A stretch of DNA of 60,924 bases from Desulfacinum infernum DSM 9756. Lineage in GTDB: Bacteria > Desulfobacterota > Syntrophobacteria > Syntrophobacterales > DSM-9756. Positions 24,456 to 33,078 of the stretch are shown here, one piece after another. The position numbers and the translations under genes are program-made. The notes under the pieces were generated by a model. That model was given only the letters and a program-made list of their open reading frames with translations, ran no database searches and was not told the DNA's origin. The first letter of the stretch is position 1; each line of letters begins with the position of its first letter. The DNA is taken from assembly GCF_900129305.1 (NCBI RefSeq), contig NZ_FQVB01000027.1, positions 1 through 60,924 of the forward strand, in the 5' to 3' direction.

Positions 24456-24682
24456 GACACCCAAGCCGACTATGCCCCACACTTCAGGCCGTGGATAGGG
24501 AGCTTGGTCCAGTCGGTTCCGATGGCATATACCCTGCCTGGATGTGTTGTGTAGGGGCAAGTCATGATTCGCCCCTACGGACCGCCACCAATCCACAAGA
24601 CGAATGGCCGTTGAATGCCGCGATGAGGCCGTAAGGCGCTTGCGGGAAGTCTGCCGGGCCCGAGGCAGGCCCAGACCACCGT

Positions 24683-25657
24683 TCAACCTTGTCGGGCATG
24701 CGGCTGCCCGGACGTGCCGCCCGGTTTGGACTCCTGCAGGCAGAGTTGAACCAGGTCGTCCAAACGGGCCTCGGCCATGGCGATGCACGTATCCGCCGCT
24801 CCGTAATAGATCCGCAACCGGCCGTCGGGCTCCACCACGGCGCCACAGGGGAAGACCACATTGGGCACGTCCCCCGTGCGCTCGTAGGGCTCCTCGGGCC
24901 CGAAAATGAAGTGGGGCGTATAGCCGACTACCTTGTGCGGTTCTGCCTTGTCCAGGAGCATGGCGCCCACCCGGTACAGACGACCGGAACCCGTCAAACG
25001 AACACCGTGATACAGCGCCAGCCAGCCATGAGGGGTTGGGATGGGAGGCGTACAGATCCCCAGCTTGGAAGTGCTCCATCCCGGTTCGGGGCTGAGCACC
25101 ACCCGAGCCCGCCCCCAATGGATGAGATCGGGCGAATAGGTGACCCAGATGCTCCCCGACTGCCCGCCGTAACCGGACGGCCGGTCGAAAAGCACGTAAT
25201 GCCCGTTCACCTTTTCAGGCAGAAGGGCGCCGTCCTTGTTGTCCACTTCGGTGGCCAGACCAATCCGCTGAAACCTCTGGAAGTCCGTGGTGGCCCCGAT
25301 GGCCACCCGAGGCCCATACGGTCCGAACGCCGTGTAGACGATGTAGTACGTATCGCCGATCCGAGTGATTCGAGGATCCTCGACCCCGTAACGCTCGTAG
25401 GGTTCGTACTCCGGATCCTCGGAAGGGGTGATCCACGGTTTCGGATCCACCCGGAACCGGATTCCATCCTCGGACCAGGCCAGCGTGAGGTGGCTCCTTC
25501 CGCTGAAGTCCTCTACCCGCAACAACAGCAGATACTGCCCTTCGAATTGACAGGCCGCTGCATTGAAGACCGTGTTGCACGGATAGGGAATGTCGTCGCG
25601 GGTCAGAATCGGGTTGTTTGGGTAACGCACAAAAGGATGCAACTTTGCAGATGCCAT
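24683..25657 (-). CDS. GH130-family glycoside phosphorylase
   Basis: 324-residue five-bladed beta-propeller enzyme of the GH130 family, which phosphorolyses beta-mannosidic linkages to mannose 1-phosphate. Supporting stretches: RYPNNPILTRDDIPYP at the start, YGVEDPRITRIGDTYYIVYTAF (with the conserved Asp), HGWLALYHGVR, and the end motif LRIYYGAADTCIAMA. The ATG at 25657 is chosen over a longer frame because GAAGGGAGG precedes it and the family begins here. No signal peptide is present. The neighbouring minus-strand gene is a GT4 glycosyltransferase, which suggests joint handling of a mannose-containing glycan; substrate is not determined. Confidence 0.85.
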   Translation of the reverse strand: MASAKLHPFVRYPNNPILTRDDIPYPCNTVFNAAACQFEGQYLLLLRVEDFSGRSHLTLAWSEDGIRFRVDPKPWITPSEDPEYEPYERYGVEDPRITRIGDTYYIVYTAFGPYGPRVAIGATTDFQRFQRIGLATEVDNKDGALLPEKVNGHYVLFDRPSGYGGQSGSIWVTYSPDLIHWGRARVVLSPEPGWSTSKLGICTPPIPTPHGWLALYHGVRLTGSGRLYRVGAMLLDKAEPHKVVGYTPHFIFGPEEPYERTGDVPNVVFPCGAVVEPDGRLRIYYGAADTCIAMAEARLDDLVQLCLQESKPGGTSGQPHARQG

Positions 25658-25811
25658 CGCGCAAGTCCTCCCTTCTGACGTTTTCCGTTCCTGAAACTTA
25701 TCATGAAGCTCGGTTCGCGGACCGGAACCCTGCAACCAGGAGGGGAGTCCCCCCCCAACCCTCCTTCGAAAAAGAGGCGAGCGTCCCAGGGGCGACCCCA
25801 CTCATTCCCCG

Positions 25812-25923
25812 ACCCATCACCCATCACCCATTACCCATCACCCATTACCCATCACCCATTACCCATCACTCATTACTCGTCACTCATTACTCGTCACTCA
25901 TTACTCGTCACTCATTACTCGTC
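25812..25923. repeat. Long tandem array of 7-bp units
   Basis: About sixteen units, mainly CACCCAT, TACCCAT, CACTCAT and TACTCGT. The left part (CACCCAT/TACCCAT) grades into a right part of TACTCGT/CACTCAT, forming 14-bp higher-order repeats. It lies between the GH130 gene and the glycosyltransferase 3' end. Confidence 0.9.
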
Positions 25924-25935
25924 ACGGTCCCGGCA

Positions 25936-27075
25936 TCAGTCCACGCGGATCACGTGGGTTTCGATCGGGGGAATGTCCAGAAGGCTCTCATAGACCGCCA
26001 TGTGCTGATCCGCCACACGGTCCCAGGAGACCTGGTCACGCACGTATCTTCGTGCGTTCCGGGAGAAGGCGTCCCAGAGTTTCGGTTCGGAAAGCAGGCG
26101 TCCAATGGCATGGACAAAGTCCTCCGGCGTGGGACACACGAAGCCGGCTCCAGACCGGTTCATGGCTTGTTCCATGGCCGGCGTATCGCTGACCACCACC
26201 GGCCGCCCGAAGGCCAGGGCATGAGCCAGAATGCCGCTCTGGGAGGAGATCTTGTAAGGCAGCGCCACCACGTCCGCCGCCGACACCACCGTATCGAAGG
26301 TCTCCTGGGGCAGCTGTCCCCGGATGAAGTAGATGGCGTCGCGTTCCGGAGAATTTCGGATCCGTTCCAACAGGCTGTTCCGGTAATCCAGGTATTCCCG
26401 GCCTCGGGTCTTGCCGGCAATGACCAGGATCACGTCCCGGTAGCGACGCCGGATTTCGGGAAAGATGTCGATGATCAGCTCGAAGTTCTTGGACGGCCGA
26501 AAATAGCCCACCATGAGGAGGACTTTCTTGTCCGGGGGAAGATTCAACTTCCGTTTGGCTTCGTGGATCGGTTCCACGATTCGCGCCCCATGGGGTATGA
26601 CGCACACCTTTTCCATCCATTCCGGCGGGTAGATCCGAGCCAACGATTCCAATTGGTAGGGTTCGTGCACGACAACACGATTGGAATGGAGCAGGATGGA
26701 ATCCAGGATGATCCTCGGCTTTTCTGGGATCACGTCGTAAACGGTGTGCAGGGTGGTGACCACGGGTAAGCCGCTCAGCCGAAGGTGCAGGATCAGCGGA
26801 ACCACGGCCACGCCGAAATTCTTTCCAAACAGTCCGAATTCATGCTGGATATGGACCAGATCGGGCGTAAACCGGGTGAGCACGGAAAAGGCCCGATCCC
26901 CCAGATCGCCGTCTTCGTAGTCGAAGGCGGGGATCACCTGGGGGCCTGAGCCCCCCAGATGGCTCACCACGTAACAGTCCTGGTGCTTGCGTCTTAGGGC
27001 CTCGGTAAGATACTGGGTGTAGGTGGCAATACCACATTCAATGGGCGGATAGGTGGAGACGAACCCAATGCGCAT
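25936..27075 (-). CDS. GT4-family glycosyltransferase
   Basis: 379-residue GT-B fold transferase. The N-terminal part carries RIGFVSTYPPIECGIATYTQYL (acceptor side, typical glycine turn), and the C-terminal donor side has VLLMVGYFRPSKNFELII and the sugar-nucleotide E-x7-E-like region VVSAADVVALPYKISSQSG, where other family members have the EGFG-type motif. The ATG at 27075 is preceded by AAGGAGGTTGTGCC; upstream codons to 27108 have no ribosome site. It is cytoplasmic or membrane-peripheral and uses an NDP-sugar donor. It sits upstream of the GH130 phosphorylase on the same strand, with a tandem repeat in between. Confidence 0.85.
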   Translation of the reverse strand: MRIGFVSTYPPIECGIATYTQYLTEALRRKHQDCYVVSHLGGSGPQVIPAFDYEDGDLGDRAFSVLTRFTPDLVHIQHEFGLFGKNFGVAVVPLILHLRLSGLPVVTTLHTVYDVIPEKPRIILDSILLHSNRVVVHEPYQLESLARIYPPEWMEKVCVIPHGARIVEPIHEAKRKLNLPPDKKVLLMVGYFRPSKNFELIIDIFPEIRRRYRDVILVIAGKTRGREYLDYRNSLLERIRNSPERDAIYFIRGQLPQETFDTVVSAADVVALPYKISSQSGILAHALAFGRPVVVSDTPAMEQAMNRSGAGFVCPTPEDFVHAIGRLLSEPKLWDAFSRNARRYVRDQVSWDRVADQHMAVYESLLDIPPIETHVIRVD

Positions 27076-27222
27076 GGCACAACCTCCTTCTTCCCCCCGG
27101 GCCGCCACCGAGACGACCGGAGATTAGCAACAACCTCCATTAAGAGGGGCAGTGACCAGGAAGAATGAACCGCGCCTTTCTGTCGTCTGATTTCGTTAAA
27201 ATTTAGGTACGGAGGCAGCTTG

Positions 27223-27660
27223 ATGGAAGAGGGCGGAGCCCCCAAATCGCACGACCCCATCGTTCATCTTCCCATCGACGGGACGCTGGACCTGCACACC
27301 TTCCGGCCTGAAGAGGCGGCGGACCTGGTTCGGGACTACCTGGAAGAGGCGGCGGCCAAAGGACTTCGCCAGGTCACCATCATTCACGGGAAGGGCAGGG
27401 GAGTGCTTCGGCATCGGGTGCGATCCCTCCTGGCGAAGCATCCCCTCGTGGTCGATTTTCGGGACGCGGATCGCGACGGAGGGGCCTGGGGCGCCACCGT
27501 GGTGCGCCTTCACGGGGCCGATGCCCCGCCTTCCGACGCGGGGCGGGAACGGGAAGAGGGCGCCGGCGCCACACAATCCGCCCCCGGATTGTCTTTCTGG
27601 ATCAAATTCCTGGCGGGCCTGGCCGCCGGAGCCGCCCTCGCCTGGCTCTTGTTGAAGTGA
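27223..27660 (+). CDS. Smr-domain protein with C-terminal membrane helix
   Basis: 145 residues. Residues 12-98 form a small MutS-related (Smr) domain with the hallmarks TLDLHTF and IIHGKGRGVLR, a fold found in nucleases of branched DNA or RNA. After a polar linker of about 25 residues comes a hydrophobic helix (FLAGLAAGAALAWLLL) at the extreme C-terminus, which would tether the domain to the membrane. The ATG at 27223, not the overlapping TTG at 27220, fits the GGAGG at 27211. It is divergent from the GT4 gene and convergent with putA. Confidence 0.85.
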   Translation: MEEGGAPKSHDPIVHLPIDGTLDLHTFRPEEAADLVRDYLEEAAAKGLRQVTIIHGKGRGVLRHRVRSLLAKHPLVVDFRDADRDGGAWGATVVRLHGADAPPSDAGREREEGAGATQSAPGLSFWIKFLAGLAAGAALAWLLLK

Positions 27661-27749
27661 TGGGTGATGTGTAACGAGTGACGCGAAACGAAGCTCTCCA
27701 GAGCGCATTCTGGGTCACCCATCACTCGTCACTCATCACTCGTCACTCG
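27659..27749. repeat. Tandem 7-bp units spanning two convergent gene ends
   Basis: GTGATGGGTGATGTGT directly after the Smr stop and CACTCGTCACTCATCACTCGTCACTC at the right. The right part encodes the last three residues and stop of putA on the minus strand. Confidence 0.75.
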
Positions 27750-30723
27750 GCGCAAAGCCGCGGCGCATGGTGTTTTCCGCCACGTTTCGCGGCACCATGA
27801 ACTGGAGCAGGTAGTCGGGGCCTCCCGCCTTGGATCCCACCCCGGACATCTTGAATCCTCCGAAGGGATGGCGCTCCACGATGGCCCCGGTGGATCCCCG
27901 GTTGATGTAGAGGTTCCCCACGCGGAAGCGGCGCCGGGCCTTCTCGATGTTTTCCGGGCTGCGACTGAAGACCGCGCCGGTGAGGGCGTACTGGGTGCTG
28001 TTGGCCACCTCCAGGGCTTCATCGAAATCGCGCACCTTCAGGACGCTCAGCACCGGCCCGAAGATTTCCTCCTGGGCCAGCCGGTGCTCGGGGCGAATTT
28101 CCGTGAAGATGGCCAGCGGAACGAAGTGTCCGTTTTTTCCCTCCACGGGCCGCTCCACCAGCACCTTGCCCTCCCGCTTTCCGATTTCGATGTATTCCAG
28201 GATCTTTTCCCGAGCTCGGGCGTCGATCACCGCCCCCATCACGTTCTTCGGATTTTCCACCGGTCCCAGCTCCAGGCTTTCCGCCGCCGCCCGAAGCCGC
28301 TCCAGGAGCTTGTCGTAGTTTTCCTCCAGCACGATGAGGCGCGAACAGGCGGAACATTTCTGACCCTGGTAGCCGAACGCGGAATGGAGCACCTGCACCA
28401 CCGCCTCATCGAGATCCGCGTCCGCATCGATGATGATGGCGTTCTTGCCGCCCATTTCGGCCACCACGTTCTTGACGAACTGGGCGTCCGAAGGCGTCCT
28501 GGCGGCCCGCTCGATGATCCGGAGGCCGATTTCCTTGCTTCCCGTGAAGGCGATCATGGCCACGTCGGGATGGGTCACCAGGAGGTCTCCGATCTTCCCG
28601 CCCGGGCCGGGCAGGAAGTTGAGCACCCCCTTGGGAAGCTTCGCTTCTTCGAAGATCCGGTACACCCAGTATCCGATCACCGGCGACTGGGACGCGGGCT
28701 TGTAAACCACCGTGTTTCCGGTGACCAAGGCGGCCGAGGTCATCCCCACCGAGATGGCGAAGGGAAAGTTCCAGGGCGCCACCACCGCCGTCACGCCCCG
28801 GGGTTCATAGAAAAGGTGACTCACCTCGCCAGGCACGTGGCCCATGCGCCGCGGCGTGCCGAGCCGGATCATCTCCCGGCCGTAATACTCCAGAAAGTCG
28901 ATGGCCTCGCATACATCCGCATCGGCCTCCTTCCAGCTCTTGCCCACTTCGTAGACTTGGAGAGCGGCCAATTCGTACCGGCGATTCCTGGCCGCCTGAG
29001 CGGCCCGGAAAAGATACTCGGCCCGTTCCCGGGGCGGCGTGTCGCGCCAGGCGTCGAAGGCGTCCTTGGCGGCCGCCACCGCCTGAAGGGCTTCCTCCTC
29101 ACCGGCTGACGCCACCACGCCCACCACCTGATCCGTGCGGTTGGGATTGGTGGAGGAAAAGGTCTCGCGGGTCCGGACCTTTTTGCCGTTGATGACCAGA
29201 GGAACCTGTACGGGAAAATCCTTGGGCAGTTTGGCCAGAGTCCTCTCGAAGGTCCGGCGCACCTCGGCGATGGTCCAGTCCCAGGGCGGTTCGTTCACGA
29301 AGGGGCCCTTGTCTCCGTATTCCGGGGCGGACCGCGGCGGCCTTTGGGGTTCCGGATGCTCCGCGGCCAGTTCCACCGGGTTTCGCAGGAGCTCTTCCCG
29401 CGACACCCCCTCGGAGAAGCTGAGCCTCAAAAAGGATTCGTTGCTGGTGTTTTCCAGAAGACGCCGCACCAGGTAGGCCATGCCCGGAATCATCTCCCCG
29501 ATGGGCGTGTAGAGGCGAAGGGGAAGTCCCGCCTTTTTCAGCGCCGTGCGCACCGGTTCCGCCATGCCGTAAAGGATCTGGTATTCGATGCGGTCTTCCG
29601 GCACCTTCAGGTCCTTGGAAAGCTCAATGACGTAGGCCAGGCTGCGGATGTTGTGGGAGGCGCAGGCAAAACCCACGTGGGCGCTGTTTTCCATGAGGAG
29701 GCGGGCCAGTTTTTCGAAGTTGGCGTCCGTATCGTACTTGTTGGTATAGACCGGAACCGGCCAGTGATTCTGCCGCGCCCAGATGACCTCCGCATCCCAA
29801 TAGGCGCCCTTGACCAGACGCACCGTGCACGGCTGCCTGTTCTTCCTGGCCCAGTCGATGAGATCGCGAAGATCCGCCTCACTGTCCCGCAGATAGGCTT
29901 GAATCACCACACCCGTGTGGGGATAGCCGCGGAATTCGGGCTCTTCCATGAGGCTCTTGTAGAGGGCCAGCGTGATGTTCTTGAGCGCCGTGTGTTCCAT
30001 GTCCAGACACACGAAGGCGCCCAGCTCCATGGCCTTTCGAAAGAGGGGCCGAAGCCTGTCCTTGGCGCGATCCACCGAATAGTCGAAGGCGCACGCGTTC
30101 ATCTGGGAATACATGGCGGAAGGCTTGATGGAGACGTTGAGCTTGGGGGCCCAGCCCCAGTCCAGATCCCCGGCCCCGTCCCCCAGAGCCTTCCAGCTCC
30201 GGGCCGCTGTCCCCAGCACGTCGAAAAGATCCAGGTAGCGCTCCAGGTAGGCCTCCTCCTCTTCCCGGGACACCACCGCCTCGCCCAAAAGATCCGCCGT
30301 AAAGGCCAAACCTTGAGCGCGCATCTTTTCCAGGACCGGCAAAGCCTCTCGGGCGTCGGCACCTGCAATGAACTGGAGGCCCATGTTGGCGATGTTCTTG
30401 GCCATGCTCCTGGCCACCATCTTGGCGGCCATGGAGGTGGGGGAAAGCTGGCGGAGCCCCCACTGCAGCGCCATGGGAAAACACTGATCCGGTCGGCAGA
30501 AGTATTCCTGAAGGTGCTTGGCCACCGATTCGGGCCGGGTGAGGTAGGGGAAGACGTCCACGAAGCGAAACATCTCCACCTTGAACGCCTCGTTTTGCAT
30601 GCACCATTCCATGACCTTCCCGGTCCAGAAATCCTTTCGGAAAATGGACGGAGTTTCTCCTTCGATGAGCTGGTAGAGCCACAGGCCCGTCTGGCGGATT
30701 CGCTTTTCCAAGTCTCTGCTCAT
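27736..30723 (-). CDS. putA: Bifunctional proline dehydrogenase / glutamate-semialdehyde dehydrogenase
   Basis: 995 residues. The N-terminal half is a PRODH (FAD) barrel, with LNVSIKPSAMYSQMN and FVCLDMEHTALKN and the DRIEYQILYGMAEPVR stretch before the last strands; the C-terminal half is an aldehyde dehydrogenase with VVAPWNFPFAISVGM, VAEMGGKNAIIIDADAD (general base Glu) and FGYQGQKCSACSR (catalytic Cys). It oxidises proline to glutamate in two steps, cytoplasmic or membrane-associated. It lacks the N-terminal DNA-binding domain of enterobacterial PutA. The ATG at 30723 follows AAAAGGAGTGGG. The C-terminal Ser-Asp-Glu and stop come from the repeat array. It is divergent from an amino-acid importer, consistent with amino-acid degradation. 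Confidence 0.93.
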   Translation of the reverse strand: MSRDLEKRIRQTGLWLYQLIEGETPSIFRKDFWTGKVMEWCMQNEAFKVEMFRFVDVFPYLTRPESVAKHLQEYFCRPDQCFPMALQWGLRQLSPTSMAAKMVARSMAKNIANMGLQFIAGADAREALPVLEKMRAQGLAFTADLLGEAVVSREEEEAYLERYLDLFDVLGTAARSWKALGDGAGDLDWGWAPKLNVSIKPSAMYSQMNACAFDYSVDRAKDRLRPLFRKAMELGAFVCLDMEHTALKNITLALYKSLMEEPEFRGYPHTGVVIQAYLRDSEADLRDLIDWARKNRQPCTVRLVKGAYWDAEVIWARQNHWPVPVYTNKYDTDANFEKLARLLMENSAHVGFACASHNIRSLAYVIELSKDLKVPEDRIEYQILYGMAEPVRTALKKAGLPLRLYTPIGEMIPGMAYLVRRLLENTSNESFLRLSFSEGVSREELLRNPVELAAEHPEPQRPPRSAPEYGDKGPFVNEPPWDWTIAEVRRTFERTLAKLPKDFPVQVPLVINGKKVRTRETFSSTNPNRTDQVVGVVASAGEEEALQAVAAAKDAFDAWRDTPPRERAEYLFRAAQAARNRRYELAALQVYEVGKSWKEADADVCEAIDFLEYYGREMIRLGTPRRMGHVPGEVSHLFYEPRGVTAVVAPWNFPFAISVGMTSAALVTGNTVVYKPASQSPVIGYWVYRIFEEAKLPKGVLNFLPGPGGKIGDLLVTHPDVAMIAFTGSKEIGLRIIERAARTPSDAQFVKNVVAEMGGKNAIIIDADADLDEAVVQVLHSAFGYQGQKCSACSRLIVLEENYDKLLERLRAAAESLELGPVENPKNVMGAVIDARAREKILEYIEIGKREGKVLVERPVEGKNGHFVPLAIFTEIRPEHRLAQEEIFGPVLSVLKVRDFDEALEVANSTQYALTGAVFSRSPENIEKARRRFRVGNLYINRGSTGAIVERHPFGGFKMSGVGSKAGGPDYLLQFMVPRNVAENTMRRGFAPSDE

Positions 30724-30850
30724 GACCCACTCCTTTTCGTCACCTCGGCGGGAACGGGGACGACATCCTTTTCCGGGACTTGTCAAATCTTATTTGATCA
30801 CATGAAATGTATGGCACGCTACGCTAGAAGAACCTCCGTGGGCTGTCAAG

Positions 30851-30880
30851 TTGACAGTGCGAAGACCGGTCTGCTATTTT
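30851..30880 (+). promoter_or_regulatory. Sigma70-like promoter of the liv operon
   Basis: TTGACA (30851-30856), 18 bases, TATTTT (30875-30880), about 80 bases before the binding-protein start. Confidence 0.5.
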
Positions 30881-30960
30881 CCATTCGTTTAAGGGTATCA
30901 TAATTTTTTCACAAGGACACAGGGATCGAAGGCAGGGACTCAACGGACAAGGAGGATTCC

Positions 30961-32085
30961 ATGAAGAGGGTGTTCATTGCACTGATGGCACTGTGTCTCC
31001 TGGCGGGCGTGCCGACCTTGGCGGCCGCCGATTCCGTCAAGATCGGCCTCATGGGACCCATGACCGGGCCCTGGGCCAGCGAAGGGCAGGAGATGAAGCA
31101 GGTCCTGGACCTTCTTGCCGAGGATCTGAATGCCAAGCGCGGTCTTTTGGGCAAGACCGTGGAGGTGGTGAGTGAAGACGACGGGGGCGATCCGCGGACG
31201 GCGGCTCTGGCGGCCCAGCGTTTGGCCACCCAGGGGATCGTGGCCGTGATCGGCACCTACGGGTCGTCGGTGACGGAAGCCACCCAGAACATCTACGACG
31301 AGTCCAAAATCATCCAGATCGCCAACGGCTCCACGGCCATTCGCCTGACGGAAAAGGGCCTGAAATATTTCTTCCGCACCTGTCCGCGCGACGACGAGCA
31401 GGGCCGGGTGGCGGTCCAGACCATCCAGAAGCTGGGGTTCAAGAAGGTGGCGATCCTCCATGACAACACCACCTATGCCAAGGGCCTGGCCGACGAGGCC
31501 AAGGGGTTGCTTGAAAAGGAAGGTGTGGAGATCGTCTTCTACGATGCCCTGACGCCCGGGGAACGGGACTACACGGCCATCCTCACCAAGATGAAGGGAG
31601 CCAGCCCGGATGTGGTCTTCTTCACCGGCTACTATCCGGAAGCGGGCCTGCTGCTTCGCCAGAAAAAGGAGATGAACTGGCCCGTGCCTTTCATCGGCGG
31701 CGATGCCACCAACAATCCGGACCTGGTCAAGATCGCCGGAAAGGACGCGGCGGAAGGCTTTTATTTTCTGAGCGCTCCGTTGCCCAAGGACCTTCCCACC
31801 CCTGAGGCCAAGGCGTTCCTGGCCGAGTTCAAGAAGAAGTACGGTAATGAGCCCGCCTCCATCTACGCGGTGCTGGCCGGCGACGGGTTCCGCGTGATCT
31901 CGGCAGCCATCGAAGCCGTCAAGTCCACCGACCCGGACGCCCTGGCCGATTATCTCCACAACAAGATGAAGGACTTCCCGGGCCTCACCGGAACCCTTTC
32001 GTTCAACGAAAAGGGTGATCGCGTGGGCGAAGTCTACCGGGTTTACAAGGTGGATGCCGACGGCAACTTCATCCTGCAGCCGTAA
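30961..32085 (+). CDS. livK: Branched-chain amino-acid-type ABC substrate-binding protein
   Basis: 374-residue periplasmic binding protein (Peripla_BP_6 group). The signal peptide is MKRVFIALMALCLLAGV with cleavage likely after AAA near residue 23. The mature part begins VKIGLMGPMTGPWASEGQ, typical of LivJ/LivK proteins, and includes VAVIGTYGSSVTEATQNIYDE and the hinge-side DDEQGRVAVQTI. GGACAAGGAGG precedes the ATG. It is the first gene of a five-gene plus-strand importer set. The ligand may be Leu/Ile/Val but this family also binds other amino acids and small organic compounds. Confidence 0.9.
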   Translation: MKRVFIALMALCLLAGVPTLAAADSVKIGLMGPMTGPWASEGQEMKQVLDLLAEDLNAKRGLLGKTVEVVSEDDGGDPRTAALAAQRLATQGIVAVIGTYGSSVTEATQNIYDESKIIQIANGSTAIRLTEKGLKYFFRTCPRDDEQGRVAVQTIQKLGFKKVAILHDNTTYAKGLADEAKGLLEKEGVEIVFYDALTPGERDYTAILTKMKGASPDVVFFTGYYPEAGLLLRQKKEMNWPVPFIGGDATNNPDLVKIAGKDAAEGFYFLSAPLPKDLPTPEAKAFLAEFKKKYGNEPASIYAVLAGDGFRVISAAIEAVKSTDPDALADYLHNKMKDFPGLTGTLSFNEKGDRVGEVYRVYKVDADGNFILQP

Positions 32086-32172
32086 GCCTCACCCGCAACC
32101 ATCCGGCTCCGGACGGGGGACGGCCCGTCCGGAGCCCATGCCTTTCCCGCAAGAAAAGAGAATCCACTTCCC

Positions 32173-33078
32173 ATGGAAGAGTTTTTTCAACAACTGACCA
32201 ACGGGTTGGCCGTGGGCGGCATCTACGCGCTCATCGCCCTGGGCTACACCATGGTCTACGGCGTCCTGAAGCTCATCAACTTCGCCCACGGCGACCTCTT
32301 CACCATCGGCTCGTACCTGGGCCTCACGCTGCTCACATCCCTTTCTCTAACAGACCGGCTGGCCCCGGCGGCGGGGGTGCTGGTGCTGGCCGTGATGGTC
32401 ATGGGCCTGGTGGCCGTGGTGGGGGCCCTCCTGGAACGGGTGGCCTACCGTCCTCTTCGCCAATCCCCCCGGCTTTCGGCGGTGGTCTCCGCCCTGGGAG
32501 CGTCCATCTTCTTTTCCAACGCCCTCATGCTCATCTACGGAGCCCGCTTCCAGGTCTATCCCCAGGGCATTTTGCCGAAAGTCGCCGTCAACATCTTCGG
32601 GCTTTACGTTCCGCTCGTTCGCATCCTCATCCTCGCCGCCTCCGTGGTCATGATGCTGGCCCTCTACTTTTTCATCCAAAAGACGCGGATCGGCACGGCC
32701 ATCCGGGCGGCGGCCATCGATCAGGACGCCGCGCGCCTCATGGGCATCGACGTGGACCGGGTGATCCTCTTCGTCTTTCTCATCGGTCCGGCCCTGGGCG
32801 GCGTGGCGGGGCTCATGGTGGGCCTGCACTACGGCCAGATCAACTTCACCATGGGGTGGGTCTACGGACTCAAGGCCTTCACCGCGGCGATCCTGGGCGG
32901 GATCGGCAACATCCCGGGCGCCATGGTGGGGGGGATCCTTCTCGGGGTCATCGAAGCCCTGGGGGCCGCGTATCTTTCCATCGCCTGGAAGGATGCCATC
33001 GCCTTCGGCGTGCTCATCATCATTCTCATTGTGCGGCCCACGGGATTGCTGGGTGAACGAGTGGCGGAAAAGGTATGA
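32173..33078 (+). CDS. livH: Branched-chain amino-acid ABC transporter permease LivH
   Basis: 301 residues with about eight membrane segments. It carries NGLAVGGIYALIALGYTMVYGVLKLINFAHGD-type family sequence at the start and the EAA-like loop (MGIDVDRVILFVFLIGPALGGVAG) in the second half. It is an inner-membrane channel subunit, and pairs with LivM. Its TGA overlaps the LivM start (ATGA). It lies 87 bases after the binding protein; no terminator is visible in between. Confidence 0.92.
   Translation: MEEFFQQLTNGLAVGGIYALIALGYTMVYGVLKLINFAHGDLFTIGSYLGLTLLTSLSLTDRLAPAAGVLVLAVMVMGLVAVVGALLERVAYRPLRQSPRLSAVVSALGASIFFSNALMLIYGARFQVYPQGILPKVAVNIFGLYVPLVRILILAASVVMMLALYFFIQKTRIGTAIRAAAIDQDAARLMGIDVDRVILFVFLIGPALGGVAGLMVGLHYGQINFTMGWVYGLKAFTAAILGGIGNIPGAMVGGILLGVIEALGAAYLSIAWKDAIAFGVLIIILIVRPTGLLGERVAEKV

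Larger units (their letters stand above)
24158..24682. other. Gene-free interval with several repeats
   Basis: About 525 bases without a supported gene. From left to right it contains a tandem 7-bp array (24286-24331), a C/G-run palindrome (24417-24455) and an imperfect family C palindrome (24551-24578). Confidence 0.5.

Noticed and set aside
25812..25923. CRISPR array or iteron-type replication origin
   Set aside because: Simple head-to-tail 7-bp units without spacers, no DnaA boxes or replication gene nearby.
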